Source: a bacterium (GTDB lineage Bacteria; Ratteibacteria; UBA8468; B48-G9; JAFGKM01). From it: a stretch of DNA of 6,624 nucleotides. The stretch is taken from contig DAORXQ010000089.1 in NCBI GenBank assembly GCA_035371905.1, positions 1 through 6,624 on the forward strand, given 5' to 3'. The translations under genes were made by a program, and so were the position numbers. Below, piece after piece: positions 5,991 through 6,624 of this stretch. The stretch's first letter is position 1. Every line of letters starts with the position of its first letter. The notes below the pieces were generated by a model. The model was not told the origin of the DNA, searched no databases, and saw only the letters and a program-made list of their open reading frames with translations.

Positions 5991-6005
5991 TAAAAATTAT
6001 TTTTA
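5991..6005. repeat. AT-only inverted repeat upstream of the DapA-like gene
   Basis: TAAAAAT-T-ATTTTTA is a perfect 7-bp inverted repeat around one base, in the 82-bp gap between the AraC gene and the DapA-like gene. The gap is nearly pure A/T, so chance symmetry is likely. It is noted only as a possible operator or promoter-region element. Confidence 0.25.
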
Positions 6006-6024
6006 AAAAATATTAGGATAAATT

Positions 6025-6036
6025 TAAATATATTTA
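6025..6036. repeat. 12-bp AT palindrome TAAATATATTTA
   Basis: A perfect 12-bp palindrome, 13 bp downstream of the AraC stop and about 58 bp before the DapA-like ATG. On the minus strand it falls just after TTGTGC, a weak -35-like element, so it could lie in a promoter for the DapA-like operon. The low-complexity context makes this weak. Confidence 0.3.
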
Positions 6037-6049
6037 GCACAAAAATTGA

Positions 6050-6624
6050 TTAAATTTCCCTATACTTTGAAGGTGGAATACCTTCAATTTTTTTAAATAT
6101 TCTTGTAAAATAATTCTGGTCATAAAATCCACATCTTCCAGCAATTTCCTTTATTTCAAGTGTTGTATTTTTTAAAAGTTCTTTTACATATTCAATTTTA
6201 ATATCATGCATAAATCTTGTAAATGAACGACCTGTAAATTCTTTTATAATCTTCTGGATATAGTTTACAGAAAAGTAATAATTTTTCGCAATTTCTTTTA
6301 TTGTCACCTGTTTTTCAATATTTTCAGTTATGAAATTTACGACTTTCTTAAAAATAATCTCCTTTTTAGATGCCTTCTTTTCTACTATTTCTCTTCTTTC
6401 AAGATAGGAAGTTAAAAATTCATTTATTAATAAAAGTAAATATCCTTCAATAGAAATTATATAACCAAATTTCTTTTCAGAGAGATTTTCATCAATTTTT
6501 TTTATCAGGTTTTCAACTTCATTTTTTCTATCTTCTTTTACAGTCCAAACATCTGGTTTTTTACCATAAAATAATTTAAGTATTTTGAAAAAACCCTTAG
6601 AAAGTAAAGAACTGTCTGAATTTT
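6050..6624 (-). CDS. AraC-family transcriptional regulator, C-terminal part (5' end cut by window)
   Basis: About 190 C-terminal residues of an AraC/XylS DNA-binding regulator. The frame stays open to the right edge, so the real start is outside; a GTG at 6307 inside the DNA-binding domain is not the start. The last ~100 residues form the two helix-turn-helix units: the first includes VTIKEIAKNYYFSVNYIQKI, the second includes IKEIAGRCGFYDQNYFTRIF followed by the family's closing GIPPSKYRE. Upstream is a helical Lys/Glu-rich linker (for example GYIISIEGYLLLLINEFL), typical of the end of an AraC sensor domain; the ligand-binding part is missing. It is on the same strand and just upstream of the DapA-like/DHOD-like pair, so it probably controls that pair, perhaps in response to its substrate. 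Transcription into the pair is possible because no terminator was seen. Confidence 0.88.
   Translation of the reverse strand, partial: NSDSSLLSKGFFKILKLFYGKKPDVWTVKEDRKNEVENLIKKIDENLSEKKFGYIISIEGYLLLLINEFLTSYLERREIVEKKASKKEIIFKKVVNFITENIEKQVTIKEIAKNYYFSVNYIQKIIKEFTGRSFTRFMHDIKIEYVKELLKNTTLEIKEIAGRCGFYDQNYFTRIFKKIEGIPPSKYREI

Noticed and set aside
6305..6307. GTG start giving an 85-residue AraC-like protein
   Set aside because: The frame continues open to the right edge with AraC-like linker sequence, and the GTG falls inside the first helix-turn-helix unit.
1..6624. CRISPR arrays, tRNA/rRNA genes, transposases, riboswitches
   Set aside because: No regularly spaced repeats, cloverleaf-like or rRNA-like segments, transposase motifs or structured leaders were found; the gaps between genes are too short for most of these.

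Overview
The window is AT-rich bacterial DNA with compact, Shine-Dalgarno-led operons. The protein types are an archaeal-type split isopropylmalate isomerase, a LeuB of the broad beta-decarboxylating dehydrogenase clade, an enolase-superfamily enzyme, a divergent DapA-like enzyme and an AraC regulator. Together they suggest an uncultured low-GC bacterium, perhaps from the PVC or Omnitrophota neighbourhood. That placement is a guess from general resemblance, and no rRNA or other marker is present to test it.

Left half, + strand (1-3528): a tight operon. It holds the C-terminal half of leuC (cut by the left edge), leuD starting directly after the leuC stop, an MR/MLE-type enolase-superfamily gene overlapping leuD by 4 bp (ATGA), and a leuB-type dehydrogenase 14 bp downstream. 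LeuC, LeuD and LeuB are the isomerase and oxidative decarboxylase steps of leucine biosynthesis. The enolase-superfamily member has no place in that pathway. The dehydrogenase carries a Lys-Tyr pair where NAD-dependent LeuB enzymes have Asp-Ile, which suggests NADP use.

Middle (3529-3998): one small gene for an exported lysine-rich protein, with a very strong ribosome binding site. It is bracketed by a perfect 12-bp inverted repeat (TGGACTGGCACC / GGTGCCAGTCCA). The left copy overlaps a 15-nt palindrome. The layout looks like a repeat-bounded cassette sitting between two convergent operons.

Right half, - strand (3999-6624), read right to left: an AraC-family regulator cut by the right edge, then a DapA/NAL-family TIM-barrel enzyme, then a DHOD-like flavoprotein whose start overlaps the DapA-like stop by 8 bp. 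The DapA-like protein keeps the Schiff-base lysine but lacks the canonical catalytic Tyr/Thr and the substrate Arg. The DHOD-like protein keeps the active-site Cys but lacks the orotate-binding Asn of the usual motif. This pair, probably under the AraC regulator, looks like an uncharacterised small-molecule pathway, and the enolase-superfamily enzyme could conceivably belong to it. No RNA genes, CRISPR array, transposase or convincing intrinsic terminator was seen, and no gap between genes exceeds about 85 bp.
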